A stretch of 64,000 nucleotides of DNA, from assembly GCA_949317995.1 (NCBI GenBank), contig OX439041.1, positions 47,229,269 through 47,293,268 of the forward strand, read 5' to 3'. The DNA is from Acholoe squamosa. Lineage: Eukaryota > Annelida > Polychaeta > Phyllodocida > Polynoidae. The notes under the pieces are model-generated. The model was not told where the DNA came from. It saw only the letters and a list, made by a program, of their open reading frames with translations, and searched no databases. A program made the position numbers and the translations under genes. Shown here in pieces: positions 23,352 through 33,870 of the stretch; position 1 is the stretch's first letter; the number at the start of each line of letters is the position of its first letter.

Positions 23352-23402
23352 ATGGCTCTGTTCCCTATATAAATTTCTGCGACAGGGGCCTAGTGGACTA
23401 TG
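23352..23402. repeat. Half copy of the hairpin repeat
   Basis: Only the right half (CCTATATAAATTTCTGCGAC and GGCCTAGTGGACTATGG) remains. The following 100 bp (GGCGATTTAGGGCTC..., CTGCGATTTAC...) also follow the copy ending at 22595, so a unit of about 200 bp was duplicated. Confidence 0.7.
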
Positions 23403-24937
23403 GGTGTATTAAAAGTCAAATCCCACCTGGCGATTTAGGGCTCAGGTATTTCTGCGATTTACTCCTTGTTGTGATTTTGGGGACTAACTTAAAATCGCAA
23501 CTTATATAAATAGAGCAACAGCAGGGAGTATAACAGACAAGCACAATGTTGCGTTTTATTGTAATGTATTTGAGGTATATTCCACTTCTTGCCAACACCA
23601 CTCATGTAAAACATGCAAAAGAGTCTATCCTCCGAAATGTATTCAGTATAAAGGATCACATAAAGCTGGTATTGGATGAATTTGGGCTTCCATATTGAAT
23701 CGCAAACAGAAGTCCATCGTATTCAACTGTGGCTATGTTATCAGTCGGCAGACATATTATCTTTGTTCAGGATTCTGTTGATTTGCCAAAGTGTAAGTGA
23801 TACTTGAGTTATGTGGACGGTGCCATTATACAGTATTGAAATGTACCCATACTGTGTATTCAGCAGGGGAATATGCGGAGCGTTCTCCAGGGCCCCATAG
23901 GTCACTAATGGTTCTGGCAAGTGACTTCAGCAAGCTACTACATGCCCGACTACATTCTGTGTGTCTAAGTCTTTATTCTGAATTCAGTGCACGTTTCGGG
24001 GCTGCAGATGCGATTAGCATCTTATGTAATACTAAAGGATATCGTATAAGATTGATAAAGACCGCATTCGAGAATCTCTGAGGATCAATTTCGAGTAAAT
24101 TTCCTTGGCTTATTTGATAGAATGTTCTTTTTGGAGCGAGGCCATGTGTTGTCCTATGCAGGACCACTGCTGTGCTGCTTATTATGTAACACATTTGTAT
24201 ACACTCTATGTACATTGAAGTAAGCTTATCCAGAACACCAGTTGGAATATACAGCAGTAAACGAACTTTCTAACAGGCTAGTAACGAGGCTTTACCACAG
24301 ATCCATAGCTTTCTTGGAGTCATAATTGTGTAAGTAGCAAAATTCATATATGACTCAAGGCCTTTTTTCTGATTTACCCTACCTAACTAAATATGGTCGA
24401 TTGTGTCTCACTCTTTGACAGAATCAGGTGATCGAAAGGGTATGGTTTCCTTTTTTCTTTTAATCATTATTTTCCTCAAAGTAGAATGGATGCTAAAAGA
24501 CCTTAATGAAGTGTCAGGAAACCTGAGTGGAGCTCTACATATAGATCAGCCGTAATTATGATCGTGTTATTAATGTGTGTTATGGTCATGACAGACGCAG
24601 GAATATGTGCCTGCATACATGCATATGATATTGTATAATATATGCAAGCACACACTGAAAAGTTAAGGCTTTAAAAGGTGTTCTGTAGTGATGACTTTTC
24701 GTCATCTTATTGATGATCCTGTGGGGGTGTACCCGGTGATCTTTGATTCATCAACATAGAAAGAGGACATTAAATCATCTATACTAATCACCTTCATAGA
24801 GACCCATATTTTCAGTGCACATGCATATACATGCAAACACGAATACATGCATGCTTGGGGCCCTTCGGCAGGGATCACAGTTTCCAGGGATCTCAAATCT
24901 TATCATAGAGAAAATCCCAAGGCCAAGAGCTAGCGGC
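23403..24937. other. Gene-free stretch
   Basis: The first 110 bp belong to the repeat unit described at 22.6 kb. The rest shows no recognisable gene. Open frames at 23797-24081 (+) and 23973-24215 (-) overlap each other and match nothing I know. Confidence 0.45.
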
Positions 24938-25003
24938 GGATCAACAAGGTAAAACGTACCTCTGTGAGGCCCCTCGTGGAGGTACGTTTTACCGTGTTGA
25001 TCC
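24938..25003. repeat. 25-bp-arm hairpin
   Basis: GGATCAACAAGGTAAAACGT with four further bases is followed by a 16-bp loop and its complement (ACGTTTTACCGTGTTGATCC), with one mismatch. It lies 130 bp upstream of the FkbM-like gene start and could be a MITE remnant. No regulatory role is shown. Confidence 0.8.
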
Positions 25004-25131
25004 ACTATTGTGTGTATTATTGTGTGTATATTTACCGGTATACATAAAGCTGCACCTCTGGACATAGATAGCTGTATACGTGTCCATATACATGTGTTCT
25101 GTGCTCTTTTCCAGATACACACTATATATAG

Positions 25132-26331
25132 ATGAGGACAATTGAAATGAAACCAAAGGCATTGGTGCTGCTGGCAGCGGTCATCCTCCTGCTGGTCTTC
25201 ATGATGCACCTCCTCCTGCCCTCCCACACACCACAACCTGAACATGCCATCCAATATAAAAAGGTTAAAAGTACACTGAAGAAGGTCCCCACTAGAACTG
25301 AGAAGTTACTTCAAGGAATCAAAATAAAAGTAGAAGATATTGAATTAAATGAAGATGATAAGATTAGACTTGAGAACAAAAGCTCACTCAACCTGATAGC
25401 CGAACGCTGTTCAAAGGTATGTCCTGCGTGCAGTGTTTACAAGCTGACATTTGACAGAGTGGATGCTGACACATTCCACTGTGTGTACATAAAGTTAGAT
25501 CTACCCTTTGGAGTTCCATACTGTGTAGAAACATATAGCGAAGCCGACCAAGCAAACTTTAGGGACATTTTGACTTCTCAGAAACCACAAGTTGCTGCAT
25601 TGGTTGAGGCCATGAGGAGAGACCCAGAGCTACATGTCATCAACGTGGGTGACCAGACCAGATTCTGGGCACTCATAGCTGCACAGATGGGGCGGAAGGT
25701 TATTGCCTTGGATAAAGACGACCTAACACTGAAAAAAATGAAGATGGCTGCCAGTATCGGCGAGGTAAAGCATAACATGTTGGTACTGAAGAACCCAGTG
25801 GCAGATACACATACGACGGCCCCTGATCTAGACTGTCCCTCCTGTTCACAAATGGAATCACTCACTCTGGGTGACCTTGTTAATATTACTGATGGGTTCT
25901 TCAGGAGGGCCTTCCTGTTTCTGGAGATAAAGAGTGAGATACATCATGTTTTCACTCCAGACAGTTTCAATCTGTTCAAGGACCTGTACATCAAGTACAT
26001 TGTGATCAGGTTTGCAGATATTAGGAATATATGTAATAAGAGACACCAAGGGGTAAACTCGGATCACATTGCCCAGATGATTGGCGGCCTTATCACACGT
26101 AACTACAGCCCATACGAGTTCAGCCAAGAAGGTAAAGAGCTGAACCCCACCAAGTGTGCCATGTGGCCCAAAGACGTGCTTTGGGTGCATGTCTCTGCAC
26201 CTTTTCCAGCCCCACCAGTGAAGACAAAAACTAACGCCAAAAACACTAACACCACGAAGGCTCCTCAAATGAAACTTAATTCTGCAGTTCGGTCAAAGAA
26301 GGTTCCAATCAGGAAGGCCAAAACCCAGTAG
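25132..26331 (+). CDS. FkbM-like methyltransferase-fold type II membrane protein
   Basis: An intact intronless frame of 399 codons. Residues 10-29 form a signal-anchor helix (LVLLAAVILLLVFMMHLLLP) after a short basic N-terminus, suggesting a type II Golgi/ER membrane protein. A K/E-rich stem follows, then a Cys-containing region (93-117) and a Rossmann-like domain from about residue 165 to 300. The SAM-binding glycine motif is degenerate (INVGDQTRFWALIAAQMG at 170-187), followed by RKVIALDKDD. The FkbM acidic motif is replaced (FLEIKSEIHHVF, 263-274). The C-terminus is basic. FkbM proteins are O-methyltransferases, but here loss of motif residues makes catalysis doubtful. A second ATG five codons downstream is an alternative start. 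The family assignment is inferred from overall pattern. Confidence 0.7.
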   Translation: MRTIEMKPKALVLLAAVILLLVFMMHLLLPSHTPQPEHAIQYKKVKSTLKKVPTRTEKLLQGIKIKVEDIELNEDDKIRLENKSSLNLIAERCSKVCPACSVYKLTFDRVDADTFHCVYIKLDLPFGVPYCVETYSEADQANFRDILTSQKPQVAALVEAMRRDPELHVINVGDQTRFWALIAAQMGRKVIALDKDDLTLKKMKMAASIGEVKHNMLVLKNPVADTHTTAPDLDCPSCSQMESLTLGDLVNITDGFFRRAFLFLEIKSEIHHVFTPDSFNLFKDLYIKYIVIRFADIRNICNKRHQGVNSDHIAQMIGGLITRNYSPYEFSQEGKELNPTKCAMWPKDVLWVHVSAPFPAPPVKTKTNAKNTNTTKAPQMKLNSAVRSKKVPIRKAKTQ

Positions 26332-27927
26332 AGCTCATATACACTGCAAATAAGGTGTTTAGGGTGTGCACATGTTGTTTTAAACATGTTGTTTTAAACA
26401 TACTAAATACATTTTTGGGCTAAATACGTTTAGAAAAATATTGTTAATACTAACATGAGTCGTTGCAAGAATTAATTATATGGCACATGGCTATTGTATT
26501 ATTGACCAATGGGAGGCATCCCTGGCATAAACTGCGGAGTCGGGGGCTGAAGGTGTTAGTCATAGTGGAGTCGGGGTCTAATGGCGGCCCCCAGCTGATA
26601 ATGGCTATGTGAGCTATAGAATTGTGCTTAGATCGTAAAAAAACAGTTTGCAGTGTAGAGAAACCAAACATTCTTGTTACATGTATATGATTCATGTTTA
26701 GACCTATACATCGACACTGCGTCTGTTGCCTCCATAATTATAGTCGGCCATTATAGTCGATCTCGCAATTTCGATCTACTGTGGCCATTGCACAATGGCT
26801 GCATTAGCCTGTCTTTAAAAACAATGAATTCTGTACATTATTTGACCTTGGTCGCAGGAATAGGTGCAACCGAATTTTACGTTTATCCGCTTAGCCTAAA
26901 ATATGACTAGAAGTGAACATAAAATTAATTTTGGAAATATCGACAAATATGACCTGTTGCCATGGGCTCCAGCTAATTGCCAATTTATCCTAATGTACCT
27001 GAATCTTAATATTATAACTGTTTCAAAACGCCATAAAGGCCAAATCCCCACTACACGAAACATGTCCTAAAATGCTTGTGATTAAGGAATAGAGTGGTCC
27101 TTAGCGGATATTGGAGGGGTAATATCGTCTAAGGGATGCTCATAATGGCTTAGAACCCCTGTCAAAGTGCTGCTATTTGGGGAGTGAAACATATATGATA
27201 TCAAAGGTGTTTGACATTTTCTTCACAAAGGGCCTGAAACCTCTGTGATGGACTAAGAATCCCTGTGATTTTAGAGGAAAACAACAATTTCTAGAAAATC
27301 ACAAGAGGTGTGTCTTTGATAAATCAGGACCCAAGTTCTACATACTACAGTTGTAAAAGGGGTCTCCTTGTGATATATGTGTGCTACATTTGTATTAAGG
27401 ATTGTTACAGAAAGAAAAACACATGGCATATGTCTATACTGGAGACCATTGCACATTGAGGCAACTGTAAATTTAATATCAAATACTCTATCTCTGTGAA
27501 TCAAACTAGTAGCTCCTCTGTACAGTAATGGAAATAACAGGGATTCTCCTTCTGATATCAGCTATAGTGGGTTTTGGAGTACGGAGAAGTGGGGTGAAAT
27601 CCCTTGTAATATAGGAAATTGACAAGACTCCAGGGCTTCCGATATCCAGAATCACAGACATTTCAGACTCATTTTTCAAGTTGTAGGATTTGACCTTAAA
27701 TATTGTGATATAATTTTCCTTTTGGAGCCCTTTTTGGGGATCAAAGATGTGTAGCTATAGTTTTGTTTGGAAAAGTAGGTTTTGCTCCTCTATCATATTA
27801 TTTTAGCGTTATCAACTTGCCTATAGGCAATATAAAGCAATATATTGCTAATGTGTGTACTATTCTATCCTATTGTGTCTGTCGTCCATATCTTGGATTA
27901 CTCAATAACAAAATAACAACATAAAGG

Positions 27928-27931
<4 letters not shown>
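26332..27931. other. 3' flank and gene-free stretch
   Basis: No canonical AATAAA was seen close to the stop. A duplicated ACATGTTGTTTTAA word lies at 26368-26398. No further coding region or repeat family was recognised. Confidence 0.5.

Positions 27932-27994
<63 letters not shown>
27932..27994. repeat. (TA)n microsatellite
   Basis: About 31 uninterrupted TA units. Confidence 0.97.
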
Positions 27995-27997
<3 letters not shown>

Positions 27998-28756
27998 TCT
28001 GAATGTTTCATAAACTCATAATGTTCAATTAACTTATCATTTTTTAGAATATGTATGCTGAGTTATCACTATCCTATCTCCCTTCTCAAGATAGATACAG
28101 ACAATTGGGATTCCATAATTTTCTGCCCATATGCCTACCTCGTACCACCACTAATTGGCTTTTAGTAGGAATATCAACATGATTCCAATAGTTTTTGAAA
28201 TATAATGACACCTGTTAGAGGCTGAAAATCAGATTGAGATTTGATAAAATCTCTAGAATCGACCCTGATTAGCTAGGCGAGGTCGGTTAGCCCCACATGC
28301 AATAGGGCCTATATATTGTTGGGCCTTAGTCACAAGCCGTTCAGTACAAAATTGGTTATATGCTGACTCAACGTTGACGAATACTAGATCAACATTATTG
28401 ATCACCGTTAATTATGTAAGTTGATCAATGATATGATTCACACAAGATTCTACACACAAAGTGGACACTAAGAACACAGGAGAGACACACTTTTGTGTCA
28501 GCTATTTTTTTCTAAGTAGCCTATATTATGTCTTTATTCCCTGTATTCAGCTTATCTCATACCTTATGTGTTAGAAATTATTCAAGCAATAAAGGCATAT
28601 TTATCACCATGTTTACTAAACTACACTCGTTTTTTGGAAACGTGTCAGTGTTCCTGTGCGTGGCGTTTTATACTGTTATCCGTTCTGACGTTGGAATCTT
28701 ATCTAATGAAGGTGCACATGACTAGGGGTGTGGATGGGGGGTCCCCCATATCATAT
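27995..28756. other. Gene-free stretch
   Basis: No repeat or coding region could be supported. Two overlapping + strand frames at 28528-28858 run into the tandem repeat and are not credible genes. Confidence 0.5.
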
Positions 28757-28880
28757 GTCGATTTTAAAAAATGGCCATGTCACTATGTCAATTTTAAGAA
28801 ATGGTCATGTCACCATGTCGATTTTAAGAAATTGTTCATGTCACCATGTCAATTTTAAGAAATTGTTCATGTCCCATGTC
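28757..28880. repeat. About 30-bp tandem repeat, four units
   Basis: Units read GTCGATTTTAAGAAATGGTC plus ATGTCACCAT with small changes (GTCAATTTT, AAATTGTT). The array is responsible for the repetitive peptides in two overlapping frames here. Confidence 0.9.
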
Positions 28881-29345
28881 ACTAAGCCTAAAATAGCCCA
28901 CGTCGCCATGTCGGTTTTAGTGGTCCACACCCATATGACTGGTCACAGCAAAGAACCTTGGTCCGGTCTTCTGTGGACTTGTGCGACTGTAGAGCTGACA
29001 TCTTTTGTTACAACCATTAACTAAATTCAACCGATGAGCAACAGAAAGTTCAGAAGGAATCAGTCCCGGGATACATTGCAATAGATGTCCCCATTTCCCC
29101 CTTTCGTCTAGTAATCAGGTCCGGGGGGGGGGGACTTTTTATAGGAGCCTCGGGCACTGGAGGCACATTTTGGAAAACAAGACTTCGTTTGTGCCTTTGC
29201 AATTAAAGGCCAACATAGCTATAACTTTTGATCAAAATACTTTCTGCCCACCCCCGTCACGTCTAGGGTAAGGAGAGCGGCATGTATCCTTTGTACGCAC
29301 ACCATATAGATATTGGAACTGTATGGCAAGCGATATGTTCTCCCC
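28881..29345. other. Gene-free stretch
   Basis: Contains a poly-G run at 29122-29132. Otherwise no feature was seen. Confidence 0.5.
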
Positions 29346-30016
29346 CTGATATCACAGTTTCTTCATTTGATATTACAGTTTTGTCACTGATATCACAGTT
29401 TTTGTCACTGATATCACAGTTATTCTAGGAAAACCCTTGTATCGGGCTGATAATGTAGTTTAGACCAGAAATTGGGATTGATTGACTGATATTCCAGTTA
29501 ATCAGAGCAATCCTTTATAATTCTTCATATTTGTAAACTCCAGTATCTGGGTGATACAGTAGTTTCTCAAAAAACTTTGATATCACAGATTTTTAACTCT
29601 GATATCAATGTTTCTAGCTGTGATATCATAGATTTTATCTCTGATATCAAAGTTTTTAGAATGTGATATCAATGTTTTAATTCTGATATCAGAGTTATAT
29701 ACTTTGATATCGGAGTTATTAACTGTGATATTAAAATTTAAAACTGTGATATTAAAGTTTCTGACAAACTCATGTTTCGCTCTGATACTGGAGTTTACAG
29801 AATTTGAGAAATAAAAGGAAATAATATCTAATTTCTATATATAAAATGAAAAAGAAGGTGGGGGAATGAATTTATCACAATATCAGTCTGATATGGCAAT
29901 ATTTCAGAAAAAAAAACTTTGATATCAGTCAAGGAAACTGTGATATCAAAGTTAAAAAACCCTGATATCAAATACTAAAACTGTGATAAAAAAAAAAAAG
30001 AAACTCTGATATCAGG
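29346..30016. repeat. Dispersed array of TGATATCA-centred motif
   Basis: More than twenty copies of a motif around CTGATATCACAGTTT occur in 670 bp, at irregular spacing of roughly 20-45 bp. They include GATATTA and GATATCG variants and copies in both orientations. The palindromic GATATC core makes orientation partly ambiguous. The array has no coding content. Confidence 0.85.
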
Positions 30017-32006
30017 GGTGAACATTTGGCTTGCCACAGTATGGCCCCTCCCCGGCCCAAATCTCGATCATCACCATCTGACAGGGTGCGCTAGCAGCAT
30101 CGGTGTTAATGTGTATTACCGGTACATGTAGTTTAGCCAGCACTCAGCAGCCCAGTAGACCACCAGACGGCTTAGTTGGCATAGTATACCAATATCACCT
30201 CGGCACTCACAGGGTAGACAGCCACTCATCGCTTATAGCACCTTCCGGGATACACCTGCACCCAGTAAACATACCACGTCACCATGTTCCGCACGTAAGG
30301 ATGAATTGTAGTGATCTTGTGCTATTTCAATTATCATAGTACATCATACCTTGTACCAGTTGTTGTTGTAATGACACTGTGACTGCAGAGCTAATCATTC
30401 CAGCTATTCTTAACAGAATGAGATCAGCAGGCCCCGGGCAAAGCTAATGGACGGTACCTAACTCTTGTTGTAAATGGAGGCCAACCCGGGAGGCCAGCCT
30501 TGCCTCCTTGGTGTTTGTCGTTGTTGTTTTGTTGGCTAATGAAAAAAAATCGTATTCAGTTGTGGAAATTTCCCCAGGCCGCCCCTCAAATGTGTCAGAG
30601 AAGCACGATATAGGATTGTCCCTGTTCGTCCATCTAACCTATTTTCAGGGACTCCGTACTTGTTTTCAGCTCAGCCAACCCATATCTTCAGCATAACACA
30701 GCTCTGACCTCCAATTAACTGATTATAGGACGGAAATAGCTACTTCAACACCAAACATAATAGTTCTACGTTTGATACCTTATCAATTTGAATGCGCCCT
30801 ATATTAGATTATCAGCGTTTCTAGCACGGGGGCCTTTTCAGTATCTCTGCGGACAACATAGCCCTAAAATCGTCCAGAAATTCCCTATGTGCCAATCATG
30901 GTCGCCTACGTTAGTTGGTAAATTGCTACGACTGCTCTACCAAATCATAGAAACCAATCTTAGGGAAGGATTTTTGACGACCACATGCCCCTGCACATGC
31001 TTCTCCAGTAAGATACCCAAACAATTGTCAGGCCATCAGTCATATTGAAATAAACCCCTGGCATAAGAAAGGGGGGTATTGCCATTTCAAACTTCCACGA
31101 TAACCTTTTGAAAATGGAAACAATGTCACGGTAACCTATCTATCAAAAAGGATGGCACATACATTTACTACGGGTTCTATCATCAAGTTTAGCACACAGC
31201 TAAATGTGAAAGGGGGGGGCACTCAGCCTCATACAGTATAGGTACCAACTGCAATACCGACCTAGCACAACGGTGGCCGTTAACGCCTCAATGTGGGGCT
31301 GTCAAATAAATTTAATTTCGAATCAGGGGGGGGGGGTCGATACCGACTATAACTTGTATGGTATCATAATATAACTAAGATATTGCTTATAATCTTTTCA
31401 TGGTTGTCAACATTCAAAGTATTTTCATCACAAAACTTATTTTCAATGGAAGAGTACCCCCAAAAAGGGAGGGGGGGTGGCTGTTGAAGGACTTCTCTGA
31501 AAATATAAGTCTATAACAATTGAGTTGCTTTCTAGGGGGGCTGTGAAGTGACCCAAAATATGGAGGGCAGTTGGTACTTACAATCGAAGAGTCCACGGGT
31601 ACCCGCTGCTGAGAATTTTAGCTAAATGATTTTATTTTTGCCTGTGAGCGCTGGGGTTTCTCAAAACGGAATGAATAATAACCTGATATCTGAAAAGGGT
31701 CAGTGTTTAGTTGCAAATAATAACCCCCCCCCCCTCCCCTTTTCTATAAGCTCTTATGAATTTGATGGACAAAATAGTTTTTATATCTTTTATTTCTACC
31801 TCTAGCCGCCCAAACTCTATATACAGATCGTTAATGTACATCATGCCCACTGTACGTCATGATGTATGACCAGCTCTGGTGACTCTTCCACTGGTTTATA
31901 ACGTCTAGCATATCTCCTAGCTAGAATCAGACTATTGTCACTCCCTCGTCACTTTGGCATTTAGCATGAATTCCTTATCGTGTCAATGCCTACTTCCCCC
32001 AGGTAG
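30017..32006. other. Gene-free stretch with poly-G runs
   Basis: Poly-G or poly-C runs lie near 31210, 31326, 31480 and 31724. Open frames at 30103-30339, 30508-30696 and 30788-31048 show no motif I recognise. No splice structure could be assembled. Confidence 0.5.
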
Positions 32007-33066
32007 CAAGAAGCTTCAATAGATAGGAGGTGAAACTCAGAGCTTTACCTATGGACACAGTGTAACAGGCCCCCCTCTACCCCCACCCCTTAAAAGAAGG
32101 GTCCCTTTTGTATTCAGTATTGAGTCCTATGTAGGATAAGGGGGTTTATAGAGATGTCAGGAATCTTTATTAGAGTGATATCAAATGGAAACAAGGGGCC
32201 ACCTATACCAAAAAATCCTGCTGAATCCAAAATTTGTGATATTGATTCTCAGAATTTGACCAAAAGTACCTAAAAAGGAGGTTTGATGATGAGAATATTT
32301 TAAAAATGTAAAAAAGTTATATTGAGAATGATTGGAACTTTTTATAGATGCAACATGCTAATCAAAGTCAATACCTCAATCTACATATCCCAATGTTTGC
32401 CTATCCCAACCTGACAAGTACTCTGCCTGTGTATGGCTCTGCCTCTCCCGCATACTGCCTATCCCTTAGTCTGCCTATCACTCATACTACCTACCCCTTG
32501 AAACATCTAGAGTTTAATTGGGTTTTCCCTCAAATGGCTTAAAAGATTAAAGTTTACCCCTCACCTTTGTACATTCTTACCATTAGTCTACCTATCCTCA
32601 ATCTGCCTATCATTCACTTTACCTATCCCTCATGGTGACTATCCCCCAACTCTTCACATCCCTCATGTTTGACTGACACATCTATGATATTACCTAGCAC
32701 CAATGTATCTTTTGAATATGCTCACTTCACAAGGTATTCTCTTTGCCTATCTCTTAAACTGTTTTACATTTTTAAAATATTCTCATCATCAAACCTCATT
32801 TTTAGGTACCTTTGGCCAAATTTTGAGAATCAAGACCACAAAATTTGCATTCAGCAGGACTTTTTGGTATAGGTGCCCCCTTGTTTCCATTTGATATCAC
32901 TCTGATAAAGATTCCTGACATCTCCATAAACCCCCTTATCTTACATAGGACTCAGTACTGAACACAAAAGGTAACCTACTTTTAAGGGGGGGGGGGTTAG
33001 AGGGGGGTGGCTTGCACTATAGGACTCTATGGAGTAACATATCCTAGGGAACCTATACTATTCTTG
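32007..33066. mobile_element. Internally deleted copy of the 2.4-kb foldback element, opposite orientation
   Basis: The sequence is the reverse complement of the 18556-20920 element at both ends (CAAGAAGCTTCAATAGATAG at 32007 and CCTAGGGAACCTATACTATT before 33061). Most of one arm and the spacer are missing. The join is at about 32760, where the arm jumps to ACATTTTTAAAATATTCTCA. Flanking heptamers CAGGTAG and TGGGTAG match at five of seven positions, consistent with an older target duplication. Confidence 0.85.
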
Positions 33067-33413
33067 TGGGTAGGGTCAATTGCCGTATTTTCCAGGGTCA
33101 CTTGTCCTCAGGGTCAGCTGGCCTGTTATTTCAGCAATATTTACCCAGCCTTCATCGTACTAGACTTTATATGTGCATGTAGTACTGATAGAAACCATGG
33201 TTGATATTTGACCTCTGACATGTAGAGGGCAAACCCCGGGGGATCACTCCATATGTTTCACATACACATATGTGTGGCTGGCAAGGGTACTTTTTCAGCA
33301 AAATGTCCCTAGCAAGGGTCTGGTTTCAGACCAAAATGTCCCTATTATGGTCTTCTTTTGAGCTAAATGTTCCTAGCAAGGGTCCTCTTTCAGCCAAATA
33401 CCCCAAATCGTGT
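33067..33413. other. Gene-free stretch with short degenerate repeat
   Basis: The phrase CCCTAGCAAGGGTC recurs three times with variation between 33280 and 33395 at about 37-bp spacing, together with TTTCAGCCAAA words. It is probably a degenerate minisatellite of the insertion target. Confidence 0.5.
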
Positions 33414-33512
33414 GGAAAATTCAGAAATTTTCATGAATATTTTCCCAGTTTTCATGAAAATAGCATGAACAAAATTGAAATTTTCTCCCAAACAAAGTCA
33501 ATTTAAGATATT
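33414..33512. repeat. 99-bp direct repeat flanking the DIRS-type insertion (left copy)
   Basis: The sequence from GGAAAATTCAGAAATTTTCA to TTTAAGATATT is repeated at 36702-36800 in the same orientation with one visible difference (GCATG against GCTTG). The retroelement lies exactly between the two copies. Confidence 0.9.
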
Positions 33513-33848
33513 AATCCTTACAAGGAGAATAGGAACAAGTAACTAAGTATCTGGACTTGGACCTGTGAAACTGAACACCGGCCTATTTATTAACAAATAA
33601 CATAGAAAATAAATAATAATGAAAAAAAATTGTGACCAGCATAGAGCTAGCAGCAGGCCTGCAGCATGCAGGGTGAAGCACTAACTGGGTCAGCACACCT
33701 GCACCAGTCTACCTGTACAGGTGTGGGGACTAGGCTCCCCTCTAGTGATCAATACTCGCATCAACTATATTGATGCTTAACATTAATCCTTACAAGGAGA
33801 ATAGGAACAAGTAACTAAGTATCTGGACTTGGACCTGTGAAACTGAAC
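33513..33848 (-). repeat. Split direct repeats of the minus-strand DIRS/Ngaro element
   Basis: A perfect 64-bp repeat beginning AATCCTTACAAGGAGAATAG lies at 33513-33576 and 33785-33848, offset 272 bp. The same geometry as at 1820-2166 supports a common architecture, although the repeat sequences differ. Confidence 0.85.
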
Positions 33849-33870
33849 GACGGCAAACTCCAAGTAAGAA

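Noticed and set aside
22418..23402. CRISPR-like regular repeats
   Set aside because: Spacing is irregular, the units are 80-bp self-complementary hairpins, and the DNA is clearly eukaryotic.
28528..29024. Overlapping + strand ORFs across 28.5-29.0 kb
   Set aside because: Much of their length is the 30-bp tandem repeat, and no motif or splice support was seen.
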